In this document: positions 29,299 to 40,088 of the stretch, one piece after another
Layout of the letters: every line of letters starts with the position of its first letter
Numbering within the stretch: the stretch's first letter is position 1
Source of the DNA: Isoetes taiwanensis
Lineage: Eukaryota > Streptophyta > Lycopodiopsida > Isoetales > Isoetaceae
Assembly: GCA_021234155.1 (NCBI GenBank)
Contig: JAJEKV010000031.1
Coordinates: 1,543,614 to 1,607,613, forward strand
DNA: 64,000 bases
Direction of reading: 5' to 3'
The notes under the pieces: model-generated
Databases searched by the model: none
Seen by the model: the letters and a program-made list of their open reading frames with translations, nothing else
What the model was told of the DNA's origin: nothing
Program-made: the position numbers and the translations under genes

Positions 29299-30165
29299 CA
29301 GAGTCCAGGTAAGTTTAATTGTCACAAAAGTTCTGCCATTTTTTCTTTTAGGAATAGAATAGGCTTGTTCGGCATTTTTGTAGTATGACCTTCAGAAGCT
29401 TCAGCATAACCAGACCCAGACAGTTGTACCAACTACAGGAAAATTATGTTCAGCTTCCTCTTTGCATAATTGATGGCCAACATTCTGGAGCAATAGTTGA
29501 CGATGTGGACAGAGGAAATAGAGATACGAGCCCTCATACAGGCAAGATTCAGGCCTCTACACTCCACCATTGATCACATCTTCACATTGCGCACCTTGTT
29601 TAAGGATAGCAAAACTGATGACAGGACCTCTACTGCTGCTTCATTGATTTCGCAAAGGCCATTGACACTGTGCCTCGCGAAAAGTTGTGGAAGAGATTAA
29701 GATAGTTGGGAGCCCCTACAGACTTGGAAAATGCAGAGTCCAGGTAAGTTTAATTGTCACAAAAGTTCTGTCGTATTTTCCTCTTGGGAATAGAATAGGC
29801 TTGTCTGACATTTTTGTAGTATGAACTTCAGCAGCTTTCGCATAACCAGGCCCAGACAGTTGTACCAACTATAGAAAAATGATGGTCAAGTTCTTCTTTG
29901 CATAATTGATAGCCAACATTCTGAAGCAACAGTTGATGATGTGGACAGAGGAAACAGAGATACGAGCCCTCATACAGGCAAGATTCAGGCCTTTACACTC
30001 CATCATTGATCACAACTTCACATTGTGCACCTTGTTTGAGGATAGCAAAACCGACGATAGGACCTCTACTGCTGCTTCGTTGACTTCGCAAAGGCCATTG
30101 ACATTGTGCTTCGCAAAAAGTTGTGGAAGAGATTAAGATAGTTGAGAGCCTTTATAGACTTCCAA
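29299..30165 (+). repeat. Tandem duplication of about 433 bp inside the LINE fragment
   Basis: GAGTCCAGGTAAGTTTAATT at about 29302 recurs at about 29735, and the two copies stay alignable through GACAGTTGTACCAACTA, the RT block and GTTGTGGAAGAGATTAAGATAGTT (29680-29705 and 30120-30144). Divergence is modest, so the duplication postdates much of the LINE decay or was homogenised. Confidence 0.85.
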
Positions 30166-31485
30166 AATGCAGTGTACTGAGACTTTCTCACCGATTGACG
30201 CCGATAGGACAACTTGTCAACTGTAATATTAGGGTTTGACAAGGATACCCATTTTCTCCAACATTGTTTGACCTCTATGTTGACCAATTGGAAGGGTGGC
30301 TTATTGATCACAAGGGTGACAAAGCTCAATTTGTGCACCAGATTATTAAGCAGCTCATACATGCCGATGATGGTGACCTTCTATCCCACACCGTGAAAGA
30401 CATGTATCAATGTTTTCATGCCCTGAACGCTTTCTGTCGTGTCACGGGGGAATGCGAGTCAATTTGCCCAAGACAGATAATGTGGCAGTCGATTGCTAAC
30501 CACTGTAAAGGTAAGAGACCTGTCTCTTGCAGAAGGATATGGTAAGGGACTGTGGATTTCACCAAAGTGCCCGAGCTAGGAATTTCTTTTGTACTCATTC
30601 CAGTTCATTCCAGGTGGCCAGGCATATGAGCGGGTCCAGACTTTGATACCGTATAAAATAATAGATTCCACTAAGACCCTGAACAAGTGTGATAGATGAG
30701 CCCAGTCATATAGATCTACCTTGTGACTATTGCTTTGTGTCTCATACAGTGCCTTCCAACTTGTTGTCACCTGTAATCAGATGGAAGTGTCCCAGTATGT
30801 GGTAGTAGGGAACTCATGCCCAGGTACTTGTAGGTGGGTGCAACTTCCACATTTTGCCCCTGATAAGTAAAGGAGGAAGGCCTCAGATGGCAGAAGATGA
30901 GATAAGTAGTATCTTTTCCAGAAGATAGTTGATATGGGCAATGATCGTCTTTCCAACCAGGCTTATATAGTGGCCATAGGTCCTCAGCGCCTCAAAGCTT
31001 GTTGGATCTCAATGGTTCTCTCAATATGTGCATACAGGTGCAAACTGAAGAGGATAGACTTTGTTAATGTTGCCACCAGAGTGCCATTGAGGATGAATGC
31101 CACACACTACAGCAACCTCTAGCATTCAATCACATCCGAGCCTGCTATATAGAGTTGATTCTGCCTAACCAATTGCTTCATGCACTCCTGGACACAACCT
31201 CAGTGGGTTTGTTAGGATCTTTTCTATTCTATTCTATTCAAGACATTATGGATGCACACACTTAGTTACATCCTCAAACATGCTGATGAGATTAAAATGT
31301 ATCATAGTATATCATTGTACAGTCTCTTAGCATACCTATTACTACCAAAGTTTTTCCCTCGAAAACCCTCCATGGCCAGGGTCTTTTAATCCTAGCAGTA
31401 ATACGCTTGATGGATCCTTTCTTTGAGTCCTATAGACCAATTGGTCTCCTAGCGGGCAATAAATATCAATTCAATTCAAGTTAAG
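29299..31485 (+). pseudogene. Degenerate LINE with a tandem duplication and an internal inversion
   Basis: RT fragments on the plus strand: RFRPLHSTIDHIFTLRTLF (about 29550-29610) and, duplicated, RFRPLHSIIDHNFTLCTLF (about 29980-30040), then GYPFSPTLFDLYVDQLE (about 30240-30290) and a decayed catalytic box LIHADDGDLL (about 30350-30380). Then 30590-30905 reads on the minus strand (VEVAPTYKYLGM and RVLVESIILYGIKVWTRS, the thumb). The plus strand resumes with the C-terminal finger (CHQSAIEDECHTL, about 31065-31100), and the 3' tail with stem-loop AGACCAATTGGTCT and AATTC repeats ends near 31480. All frames are broken. The inverted piece lies between two plus-strand parts, so it arose by rearrangement after or during insertion. 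Confidence 0.8.
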
Positions 31486-31572
31486 TTATGTATTTCTCTT
31501 AGTCAACCTGTGTTATTTTGATTTTGCGATATATCTGTGTCTCCAACCTGTAAAATTGCGCATCTAATGTTC

Positions 31573-32856
31573 AAATGCTAATGATAAGATTTTAATCTTG
31601 CGAAAATGGTTCTTGGCGCAGGCGCAGGCGGTAGCGGCTAGGGCAGTTCCGGAGGGAGAGAGCCGCCTCTGCCCTCCATTTCCGGCACTACCACTGTTTT
31701 ATTGCTCTCCTCTAAACTGATCTGTGGTGCTAGCTAGGAATCGGCCATTCTGGCAGAGGAAATCTGGAGTTACCTATTCTCAGAAATCTGAAGCTACATC
31801 AGGCGACTCTTCATAGTTTCTTGCAGTAAGCCTCTAACGTGGCATTTTACTCTTCTGCTTTGCCTGTGAAGCAGTATGTTTCAGTCTTGGGAGTGATCTT
31901 TCTTGAGGCAAGAACACATCGAAATGGCGTAGATGCCTATAAGATGGAGTAAAGATTTGCTGGCAGATCTATCAAGTGGTGCAGTTTCAATTTCTTGCAA
32001 CTTCATTTTCTTATCATCCAGGTTCTTTCGCATTTGGCTATTTCTTTCCGCTTCCTACTCCTTCTTTCTAGCAGAAGGGTTCAAATTGTGCATTAGATGG
32101 TTAGGAAGATTCTTTTCTTAGCAGTACCTTCATATGGGTCTTCAGTTTTGCTGGATTCTGGTTGGAAAATGCAAGGTTACAGGTTGAAAAGCAGATCGCA
32201 AGTGAATTGGTTTCCTTTTAGCACTCGGTTCCTATCTCAAGTACTGCTATGCTTGAGTGGTTGCCAATTTTTGCTGTGCTTTGGTATTTTATGCCAAGAA
32301 CTCTCAAGTACTGATATGCTTGAGAGATTACTGATATTAATTGGCTTTGGTATTTTATGCCAAGAACTCTCAAATACTGCTATGCTTGAGAGATTCCTCA
32401 TTGGCTTTGGTATTTTATGCCAAGAACCTCACAATCTTCACAAGTACTGATATGCTTGGTCGATTATGCTCAAATACTGATATGTTTGAGTGAGAGCTTC
32501 TTGGATTTCATATTATCTTGCTGCAGCCTTACAGATATGAAGCCTTACACTTTTTTGCCCTTTTCATCATTTTTGAGAACTTTTATGACTCTGTCAACTG
32601 TTATGAATCTTCGGGGGCCTTTCAGGGCTTGTCTTTAGCATCATCAGGCACTATTTGGTCACCACGTGGGAAGATTTGTGTGAACTTCAAGTGTATCAGC
32701 TTCAAGAGTAATCCATAATAAGTTTTGTGTTAGTAAAGAATGAAGATGTTGAGATTACTCCTGTAGTTATTCTCTACTAACATCAAACATTGTACTTCTT
32801 TATTTATATAATATAAAAAAATTCGTACCTTCAAAAAAAAAAATGCTAATGATAAG
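31573..32856 (+). mobile_element. Poly(A) retroposon, copy 2, with 16-bp target duplication
   Basis: The direct repeat AAATGCTAATGATAAG at 31573-31588 and 32841-32856 flanks a 1252-bp insert that ends in poly(A). The insert starts near ATTTTAATCTTGCG and has a GC-rich 5' block (GGCGCAGGCGGTAGCGGCTA) resembling the LINE start at 22058. Inside, a 60-bp unit with TTGGCTTTGGTATTTTATGC is repeated three times (32272-32430). No coding frame of note. The target-site repeats and tail are diagnostic of LINE-type target-primed insertion. Confidence 0.88.
32272..32430 (+). repeat. Three-copy 60-bp tandem repeat within retroposon copy 2
   Basis: TTTGGTATTTTATGCCAAGAACTC followed by an AGTACTGATATGCTTGAGAG variant occurs three times (about 32280, 32344 and 32405). 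TGGTATTTTATGCCA is itself an imperfect palindrome. Confidence 0.8.
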
Positions 32857-33084
32857 TGAAATTATACTTACCTCAGGGATTACCCACAAAACTTCCTACC
32901 ACTGTGTTTGATTTATAGAAGATAGGTCAATGACCCCATGGTTGACCCCATGATTGTTTTGATCTGACAGTCTATCTGCCGCAGGGATGCATTAAGAAGC
33001 CATGATGGTATAGGAATTTGCTAAGAAACAAGAAGAGAACTTTTATACATAAGAAGCAGGAAGATTTAAGCAAAAAATTATATG
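32857..33084. other. Short spacer leading into a LINE fragment
   Basis: AT-rich; the last part (about 33020-33084) reads in frame with the LINE RT fragment that resumes at 33407 (EDLSKKLYEN before the insertion). Confidence 0.5.
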
Positions 33085-33712
33085 AAAATCCCAAAGGCTA
33101 AATATCTTTGGTAGACGCAGGGTGGAAAACCTGACCATACAAGACTTAATTGCAGCACAAGAGGGGTTCCAGGTTCCAAACTAAATTTCTGATACAACTG
33201 TTTTTACAAGTTTAAAACTCTAAAGTTTGTATTTACTCCATGATTGGAGTTATCTTTTTGGACATGGCAGAAGCTATATCTCTGCATGCCTTTATTTGGT
33301 ATATCATTTTCCAATGGATATACCCCCTTTTGATGTACTTATGTTAACATGAATATAAAAAAAAACCTTGCCTTCAAAAAAAAAAAAAAAAAAAATCCCA
33401 AAGGCTTTTGGAATACGGTCCTGAAGGAATTAGCTCAACAAAATCTAAGTATGGATGATCTTGCACAACTAGTCATTTCAGTATATAGTTGCCCATATGC
33501 AAATAGCATGGCGACAATAGAGTGCAGAGAGGGCATCTTTAACATAGAAGATATCAGATTTGCTCTAAAACACATGGCTAATGGGAAGGCACCCGATCTG
33601 GAGGGCCTATGTATGTATAGAGTTATTGAAGTGGAGCAGCAAAAAGGCAATGCAAATATGGACCTAATTTTTACAATGCATCTGTGCAAATATTGATCTA
33701 ATTTTCACAATG
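33030..33712 (+). pseudogene. LINE RT N-terminal fragment split by a retroposon
   Basis: The segment before 33085 (KKLYENPKG) joins the one after 33406 (FWNTVLKELAQQ, then EDIRFALKHMANGKAPDLEG) across an inserted poly(A) retroposon with matching target duplications. ALKHMANGKAPDLEGL is the conserved start of LINE reverse transcriptases (A/S-x-NGKAPG-type box). The frame ends near 33696 and only a decayed GATCTAATTTTCACAATGC repeat follows. Confidence 0.75.
33085..33406 (+). mobile_element. Short poly(A) retroposon, copy 3, with 15-bp target duplication
   Basis: AAAATCCCAAAGGCT occurs at 33085-33099 and 33392-33406. The 292-bp insert between ends in ATATAAAAAAAAACCTTGCC then TTC and about 20 A, the same terminal pattern as the copies ending at 27782 and 32840. 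No ORF. It is either a short SINE-like member or a 5'-truncated copy of the family. Confidence 0.9.
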
Positions 33713-33719
33713 CCTTTGT

Positions 33720-33800
33720 ATATATATTCCGACAGCTCTCGAGGCCCGGAGTCGCCTCTCGTATGAATATGCTCAAACAACAGGGGTTTGCAAGGCGGTT
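33720..33800 (+). repeat. Fragment of the 39.6-kb foldback element
   Basis: CGACAGCTCTCGAGGCCCGG and AGTCGCCTCTCGTATGAATA closely match the right arm of the element at 39936-39990 (CAACAGCTCTCGTTGCCCGG, AGTCACCCCCCGTGTGAATA), including the following GGGGTTT. A decayed second member of that family. Confidence 0.65.
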
Positions 33801-33892
33801 ATTATGTATATTTTATATTAATGAATGTTATTTGGTGTAATTGTTTAGTGTTTGGGTGGGCTGAAGATATAAGTACCCTGGGGAATCTAGGA

Positions 33893-34279
33893 CGTGGTGA
33901 TCCCGTCCTCGGGATCACCAAAAAAAAAAGATCCCCTCCCCTGGGATCACCACGTTATAACTGCGCAGTTAATGGGTTACTGTGCAATTTGGGGCTGATT
34001 TTCAGCCGGATTGGAACTTGCTTATTGTAGCGGTGCTCGCCCTGCTTCCTCCTCCGCTGCTACCGAATCCTCTGCTCCAACCGATTCCGACCACCCAGGA
34101 ACAGACCCCATCCGATTCCGTGGAGGATCGACCGAGAAAAACCCATGCAAAGTTTGCTCTGATTTTCCCTATAAGGGGCACGATTTTTGTGCAGCTCTCG
34201 CGACAAGAAGTCAGACGCCTCGTGTGATCCCGTTCTCCGGGATCACACCCCTGGGGATCCCACCCCCCGGGATCACACG
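33893..34279. mobile_element. Foldback element with paired GATCCC hairpin modules
   Basis: Left module: CGTGGTGATCCC (33893-33904) pairs with GGGATCACCACG (33943-33954). Right module: CGTGTGATCCC (34221-34231) pairs with GGGATCACACG (34269-34279). Each module encloses a second smaller GGGATCAC/GATCCC pair. The two modules are variants of one another and flank a GC-rich core of about 265 bp, so this looks like a small non-autonomous element with complex ends. No target duplication identified. Confidence 0.6.
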
Positions 34280-35040
34280 TTTGGGATGCCCCAGACCAGG
34301 TAAATATATCCTGCTCCGTTTGGGTGTAGATATGGCCATGTCGTTAAAAAAAAGAAAAAGAAAAAAAAATTAAGTAAAGTGCATTTGTAAAGTGCTTATA
34401 CGAAGCAAACTTTAGAAGGCCTTGGTGACTATTCATAGAAGGATTTGAAGTCAGGCTATCTATACCAAGGGGATTTAAGATTCAATATATTGGTGAAGTT
34501 CGGCTATTCATACCAAGGAATTCAATATTGTAATAAAGTGCCTGTAAAAATGTAAATGAGGCTTAGTGTGGGGTTGTTGATGCAAGAACTTTTCAATGAA
34601 TGCATATCAGCTTGGTACAATGCATGGAGCCTGAAATATCTTTTTCAGAATGTGGCAACATCTCTCAATATCATGAAGGACATGGGGTGAGGTGAGCTTG
34701 TGAGAAAATTTCCATAAATGCAGGGAGGTAGTTGAGTCTCAAAATTTAAATCTTGTGGGGACATGAGATGTACATTGTGGGGAACAATGTGTTGGAAGGG
34801 AGGAATATTCCTAAAAATCGCAACGTGCGGTCAGGTAGAGGTTTATGTTGGTCAGGTGGAGTTGATGTTGCACAGGGACAAAAGCGAACCACTTCTATAA
34901 TGTTGGTTGCCCACTCTTATAATGGCAAGCATGTTGGTTCTCCAGGTGATTTGGAACCTGGATGGAATCTAGAATCTTATTTATTTATTGCTAATAAGAT
35001 GTATTTTTATATATTTATTTATTTGTTTATTTAATCAATT
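34280..35040. other. Spacer upstream of the small secreted peptide gene
   Basis: Contains A-rich runs (34338-34372) and two imperfect copies of a phrase like CTATTCATACCAAGGnATT (about 34453-34535). The last 100 bp are an ATTTATTTA-rich stretch before the TATA box. Confidence 0.4.
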
Positions 35041-35048
35041 AGGAAGGA

Positions 35049-35055
35049 TATAAAA
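35049..35055 (+). promoter_or_regulatory. TATA box of the cysteine-rich peptide gene
   Basis: TATAAAA, about 105 bp upstream of the ATG at 35159, followed about 30 bp later by CACTACACTTCC, a plausible start region. The leader between is C/T-rich with CAACAACAACA before the ATG, typical of plant 5' leaders. Confidence 0.6.
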
Positions 35056-35158
35056 TGAGGCAAACTCACTACACTTCCAAGAACAACATTCTGCCTTGAG
35101 CTCTTCTTCAATCTCTACCTCATTTTCTATTTCCTCATCAACAACAACATTCTAGTTG

Positions 35159-35446
35159 ATGGCAGGAACAAGGGCAGCGGCGGCGGGGCGAAGGGTTCAG
35201 CTGGTGGCAGCCATGCTGCTGGCTGCAATATTTCTACTCAGCTGGGCAGAGGGGTCTAAGATAGAGGTGGCAAAAAATCTGCACTCCAGCTATGGTCCAA
35301 AGCTGACCAACACAAGCCGGGCAGGAGGGCTGGGCGATTCCAAATATTTGCTCTGCCCATGTCCAGGCTATGTATGCAGCCATCTCTTCGAGGTCTGCAC
35401 TTGTTTCCAGTTCAGCTGCCACTGCTTCTGTCACCATCATCCCTGA
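35159..35446 (+). CDS. Small secreted cysteine-rich peptide
   Basis: 95 residues. N-terminus MAGTRAAAAGRRVQLVAAML continues into a hydrophobic core LLAAIFLLSWAEGS, a clear signal peptide with a likely cut after AEG. The mature part is basic and polar (KIEVAKNLHSSYGPKLT), then a C-terminal cluster CPCPGYVC, EVCTC, SCHCFC with eight cysteines and a final HHHP. A TATA box, a C/T-rich leader and an AATAAA signal (35517-35522) frame it, so it looks like a functional host gene rather than transposon debris. Small secreted Cys-rich proteins act in plant signalling or defence, but the spacing fits no family I know, so no specific role is given. A spliced alternative 3' end cannot be excluded. Confidence 0.65.
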   Translation: MAGTRAAAAGRRVQLVAAMLLAAIFLLSWAEGSKIEVAKNLHSSYGPKLTNTSRAGGLGDSKYLLCPCPGYVCSHLFEVCTCFQFSCHCFCHHHP

Positions 35447-35516
35447 ATATACATTCTTCCCATTTTTTGGTGCATTGGATTAATTGCCTGATTTAGAGCT
35501 CCTCGGCCTGATGCTT

Positions 35517-35522
35517 AATAAA
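35517..35522 (+). terminator. Poly(A) signal of the peptide gene
   Basis: AATAAA about 70 bp after the stop codon, followed by GT-rich sequence (CATGTGTTTGTG). Confidence 0.5.
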
Positions 35523-36786
35523 GAGCTCCTTCATGTGTTTGTGAAATCAGAGCCTGGCTTTTTAGTATTTTGTGTTTAGAACTTGTCTCGTATCCAAGCT
35601 CAGCCAGTCCCTAACGTTGGCTCGGCTCTGCTGTACGTTTATTTGTGGTCGATACCTGGTCCCTGTATCCGCCATGGCATAACTATTTTTGACACTTTCA
35701 AAGCAATATATTTGAAATTTAGCTCGATTTGTTTTGCTAGTTTGAATTGAAGTCCCCATCTTTAAAGTGAACAAGCAATCAAATGCTTCATTACGTGAGG
35801 ATATCCTAGAAAAGGATCATGTTCCTTGATACACCTATGTTTGTTCATGAACGCAATGCATGTTTGGCTCAAATTGTGCCCTTTTTTTGCACGCTTGGTA
35901 ATTTCTTTGGGGGAGGGGCTATACCCTTAAAAGGTCTCAGTGCTACTAGACTTGGCATGATTTGTGGCTCCGCCATTCGTGACGCCTTGTCTTCCAGCCG
36001 CCTAAACTTTTTATGCGGCGTAAAGCTCCCCATAAAAATACCTAGTACATAGTTGTTGAAAATTACCTAGTACATAATTGTTGAATATTCAACCTTTAAC
36101 AACTTCATCCCTGAACTCCCAGTCCAATTCTTTTTCTATTCCACGCACCACCATATTGCATGCTTGGACTCTCTTATATAAATAGTGAGTAATGAATGTG
36201 CATACCCGCTTATTCTTGAGCTTCCTTATGTTTGAAAAAATCAAAAGAAGTATGATGTGGTAATGTCTCTGGTCCTTATTATGTTCAATAAAATTGCCTA
36301 TAAGTGATGTTTTGCTTGCCACCAAGAAAAGAGCTCATATGTATTTTATCTCCTTTACAACGCCTTTTAAAGATGCAATAGAGTTTTTGCAATATTCGAC
36401 AATAGTTTTTGCAAATTTCTTGCAAGATCTGGAGTTTCACAGATCTGGCAAAGACTTTGTAAGATCAAAAGAGTTTTTACTTTGTTTTTCAATTGCTACT
36501 TCAGAAATTTGAGTAGAAATTGTACAGCAAAGCCTGGCACGCAGACTGGATCGACTCTACTTCCATTTTGCAATGTAGGGAGATGTGGCATGGCGGCACA
36601 AGAATTCAAACCAGCAAAGACTGTCAACCCTCTTTCTATTTTGTCATCTATAGATCACAATTTCAAAAGAATTTTGGAAATGAACATCTTTATTTAAAAG
36701 ACCTTTTATTTTGGCATGTAAATTAAGCAAATATCACAAAATTTTTAATTCCCAATCAAAAAGTGAGAGCTGCATTAACTCCATCT
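35523..36786. other. Spacer
   Basis: No gene recognised. A short duplication TACCTAGTACATAnTTGTTGAA occurs at about 36039 and 36066. Confidence 0.35.
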
Positions 36787-36858
36787 AAGAGCATGAATTG
36801 AATTGACTGGTTTTAGCCACAAAGATCAATGGGCCTATGGGACCCAAACAAAGAGCAT
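36787..36858 (-). mobile_element. Extremely truncated LINE tail (56 bp) with 8-bp target duplication
   Basis: AAGAGCAT at 36787-36794 and 36851-36858 flanks 56 bp that on the minus strand reads TTTGGGTCCCATAGGCCCAT, TGATCTTTGTGG and CAATTCAATTC, the terminal part of the LINE tails at 47.45 and 57.04 kb (GGGTCCCATGACC, ATTGGTCTCCGTGG). A minimal 5'-truncated insertion. Confidence 0.7.
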
Positions 36859-38758
36859 AACAGACATATCACAATATCATACGGAAGTCACTTCATTGGA
36901 GAGAGACCGCAAATTACTAAACATATTGATTAATGCATTCCTCACCTTGAAACTGACATAAAATAACTATTTTGTATGAAAGGATTTAGTGGGTCAGTTT
37001 TGCACACTTTTGGGAGTTGAATCCAATAACTAGATGCTATGTGGTGCCACGTACCAAAAGAGCATTGAGGTGGGGGTTAGTGCTCCATCTGCAGCAAAAG
37101 GTGGAATGGATTTTTTCTATACATTATCTTAAAATATATACAATTACTACTTGAAAACAGCCACTCAAGTATATGTACGCCCATCAAATCCAGTGAAAAG
37201 TGTTACTATATAGATCTAAAGCAATAGATCTGTTAGCTTCCATAGTCTTCTAGCGCCCCATCCTAAACATCTAATCATTTACAAGATGGCAGAGATCTCC
37301 CACTATTTAAGTATAATAGAGAGTTGTTCTAGAGGTGATGAGCCCCCGCCTTCGACCTCCGCAAAGGGGGTTTGTAACGTAGCCCTTTAACCAACTCTCC
37401 AAGCGATGAAGATCAATGTTGTTCTTGATGACCCTTGCAATTTGTGCTCCATATACATCAAATTATAACACCATGTTCCAACTTGTGGCATTTCTAGAAT
37501 GTATTAGCCCTAATTAGCTCCAGTTTGCTAAAATCGGATATTGAGGACGTTAAGAATCAAGATGCCATATTTGCTAAAAATAGAGGTATTTCTTGTTCCC
37601 ACTCTTGGCCTAGATTAGTTGCTTCCTCTATGCTTAGATAGGGGTAATATTTCCCTGCACGACATTTCTTGGGGTAAGGGCTTGGCGAGCCCCCACAAAA
37701 TGTAATGTTTTATTTTTATTTTTTTTTGGGGGGGCACTAAATTTGAGGGGTTTTGATGAGACCACGTGATAACTTTTTAACTTCTTGGGAGATCATTATA
37801 GGATGTAGGATATCCTTATCTTGAATTGAAAAGTCCCGAAGGTATGATCCTGGAGTATGGGATCCCTGCTTGCTGCATAATAACAGTGCAAAAATCCTAA
37901 CATTTATAGCAAATTTGAGGGGTTTTTTTTCCAGTGTGGCTTCTTCCTCCAATTATCTACAAAATCAAATCACTTCCATGCCTCTCGGAATTGGCTGAAC
38001 AAGAGCTGCAGGTAAGGAGCGAAGGAGGAATCAAAGCGAGCTCTACTATGAGGAAGCTCCAACTCGGCCTACAAATCCTAAGGTGGAATATCCTCCTCTC
38101 TCTCATTACAAACAACAAACTTCTGTTACATTTTCAGTGTTAAAAAGAAATTTCGCGACATCTAAAGCGCGTAAAAAAATTCCACAAATATTCATTTGAC
38201 ACTGCCTTTTTTTTCCATCTAATTTTATGGGTAGAAGAACATGTAAATGTTTCAAGGTAAGGAAATGGTTAAAATAGTAGGGCACCTAAAAATTAGATGC
38301 CAACAATGATCCAGTGCCTCACTTAGAGCCACGTGATCTTGGTTTAGCACTTAGGGCCACATGGCTTTGCCACATTAACCAACATTTGCATGTCATCTTT
38401 AGTTTACATAATATTCTCATCGAGAGCTTTCCAATGAGTGGTGAATTGACTACCCTTGAAGCCAATGGGAAAGAATCTTTGTGGAATCTTCTCCACATAT
38501 GGTACAAAATTTAATGAGCTAAGCTCCACTCTCCCTCTCTTGGGTTTCCACTCCATGCTTATATTCACCCAGTGGATCCAGAGCTTGGCATGTTTCGGTG
38601 ATATGAATATGTAGCATAATAACAGGGGGTTTTCTTTGTGTTTTTGTACGCTTTTCACTAAGGTTTTCCTATGATTTCGTGATGTATTCAACTGGATGTA
38701 CTAATGCGTACATCTAGAGTGCACCATTTCTGAGCCATTGATTTTAGCCTTTTTTTTT
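36859..38758. other. Spacer
   Basis: AT-rich sequence without recognisable genes. Short open frames at 37934-38143 and 38404-38691 show no domain. Confidence 0.35.
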
Positions 38759-38760
38759 CC

Positions 38761-38914
38761 AATGGTCAACAACCAATGGCTCACAACAAAAGCCCATTTT
38801 TTGTGCGTGCGGTGCATAATGGTCAACAACCAATGGCTCACAATGCATGCGGTGCATAATGGTCAACAACCAATGGCTCACAACAAAAGCCCTCTTTTTG
38901 TGTGTGTGGTGCAT
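38761..38914 (+). repeat. Three-copy tandem repeat with AATGGTCAACAACCAATGG
   Basis: Units 38761-38817 (57 bp), 38818-38857 (40 bp, internally shortened) and 38858-38914 (57 bp). Each runs AATGGTCAACAACCAATGGC then TCACAA and ends TGCGGTGCAT or TGTGGTGCAT. The word CCATTGGTTGTTGACCATT appears on the other strand. Confidence 0.9.
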
Positions 38915-39608
38915 AATGGGCACATGAAGGGCTTGAAGGGCGCATGTAGTGCAGTTGTCCCGCCGGCAACACATTTCTTATCATAACTTTTGATCCAGAG
39001 CTCTGTTTGAGATGATGTTTATTCCGTTGGAAAGCTCTCTCCGAGATCTTTTTGATAGTGTATGATATGGATATGTTTGGTTAAGTTATCTATGCTAAAA
39101 CAGCAAATTTTCGGCCGGGTTTGGTAGGCTTTCACATCCTACCAGCTGATTAATACAGGATTGTGCTATATTGTTTTATGGCTCATTCCGAATGAAGGTT
39201 GCAAAAAATTACCATGCACTTTTAGATTTTGAGGCAGTTATTAAGCAAATTCCAAGGCTTCTAGATCCTTGTGCTAACAAGCAGAAAAGTTTCCCACTTT
39301 GGTTTCTCACCACAAGAATCCATGGAGGCCAAAGGCTGCTGTTAAATTCCAGTTGAAAAATGTTTGTGTATGGGTATTGCAAACTTTATGACTTTCAGAA
39401 TAATGGGATCAATTCGCTCTATCTTTATGGTAACTTTTACTTATGTTCAAAAGCTACAGGTGATGAAAGCCTCAAATGAATTCTAGTTTTTTTCTGGTTT
39501 GAATTCTAAAATTTTTGTCTGAGGGCGTTCCTAAGGCCCCGAAGAACAAAAATTTTTTTTGCAACACAAACCATTAACATCCAACATATAAAAATTAAAT
39601 CCCCCAAC
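38915..39608. other. Spacer
   Basis: No gene seen; a possible open frame 39171-39356 has no recognised feature. Confidence 0.3.
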
Positions 39609-40088
39609 ACATAACAACCAACACATAACAACCCCCGACACTACCATTGACATTAATTAACACAACCATTGGGTCCAACACATTTAAATTAAAATCCCCC
39701 TTAAACCCCCTTTGGTTTGGGTGCATATTCACACGGGGGATGACGTAGTGCAGCGAGAGCCCTCATAATTGTATTTTGCACATACAAAATCAACACCATA
39801 TAGTATTCCGTTTGAAATCTTATAGTATTTTGCTAATTTTGTTATACAGTATAGCAAATTTTGTACTTGCATACCCCACAAACGAGGAACTTTACGTACG
39901 GTGTAGATTAAGGAATAAGGGGTGAATATGCCTATCCAACAGCTCTCGTTGCCCGGAGTCACCCCCCGTGTGAATATGCACCCAAACCAAAGGGGGTTTA
40001 AGGGGGATTTTAATTTAAATGTGTTGGACCCAATGGTTGTGTTAATTAATGTCAATGGTAGTGTCGGGGGTTATTATGTGTTGTTATG
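39609..40088. mobile_element. 480-bp foldback/MITE element with about 150-bp inverted arms
   Basis: Left arm 39609-39763 and right arm 39938-40088 are near-perfect inverted copies (sharing CCCCCGACACTACCATTGAC, CAACCATTGGGTCCAACACA, AAACCCCCTTTGGTTTGGGT and GCATATTCACACGGGGG). Core 39764-39937 is AT-rich. The left end carries a duplicated AACACATAACAACC. A related fragment lies at 33720-33800, so it is a dispersed family. No coding capacity. Confidence 0.88.
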
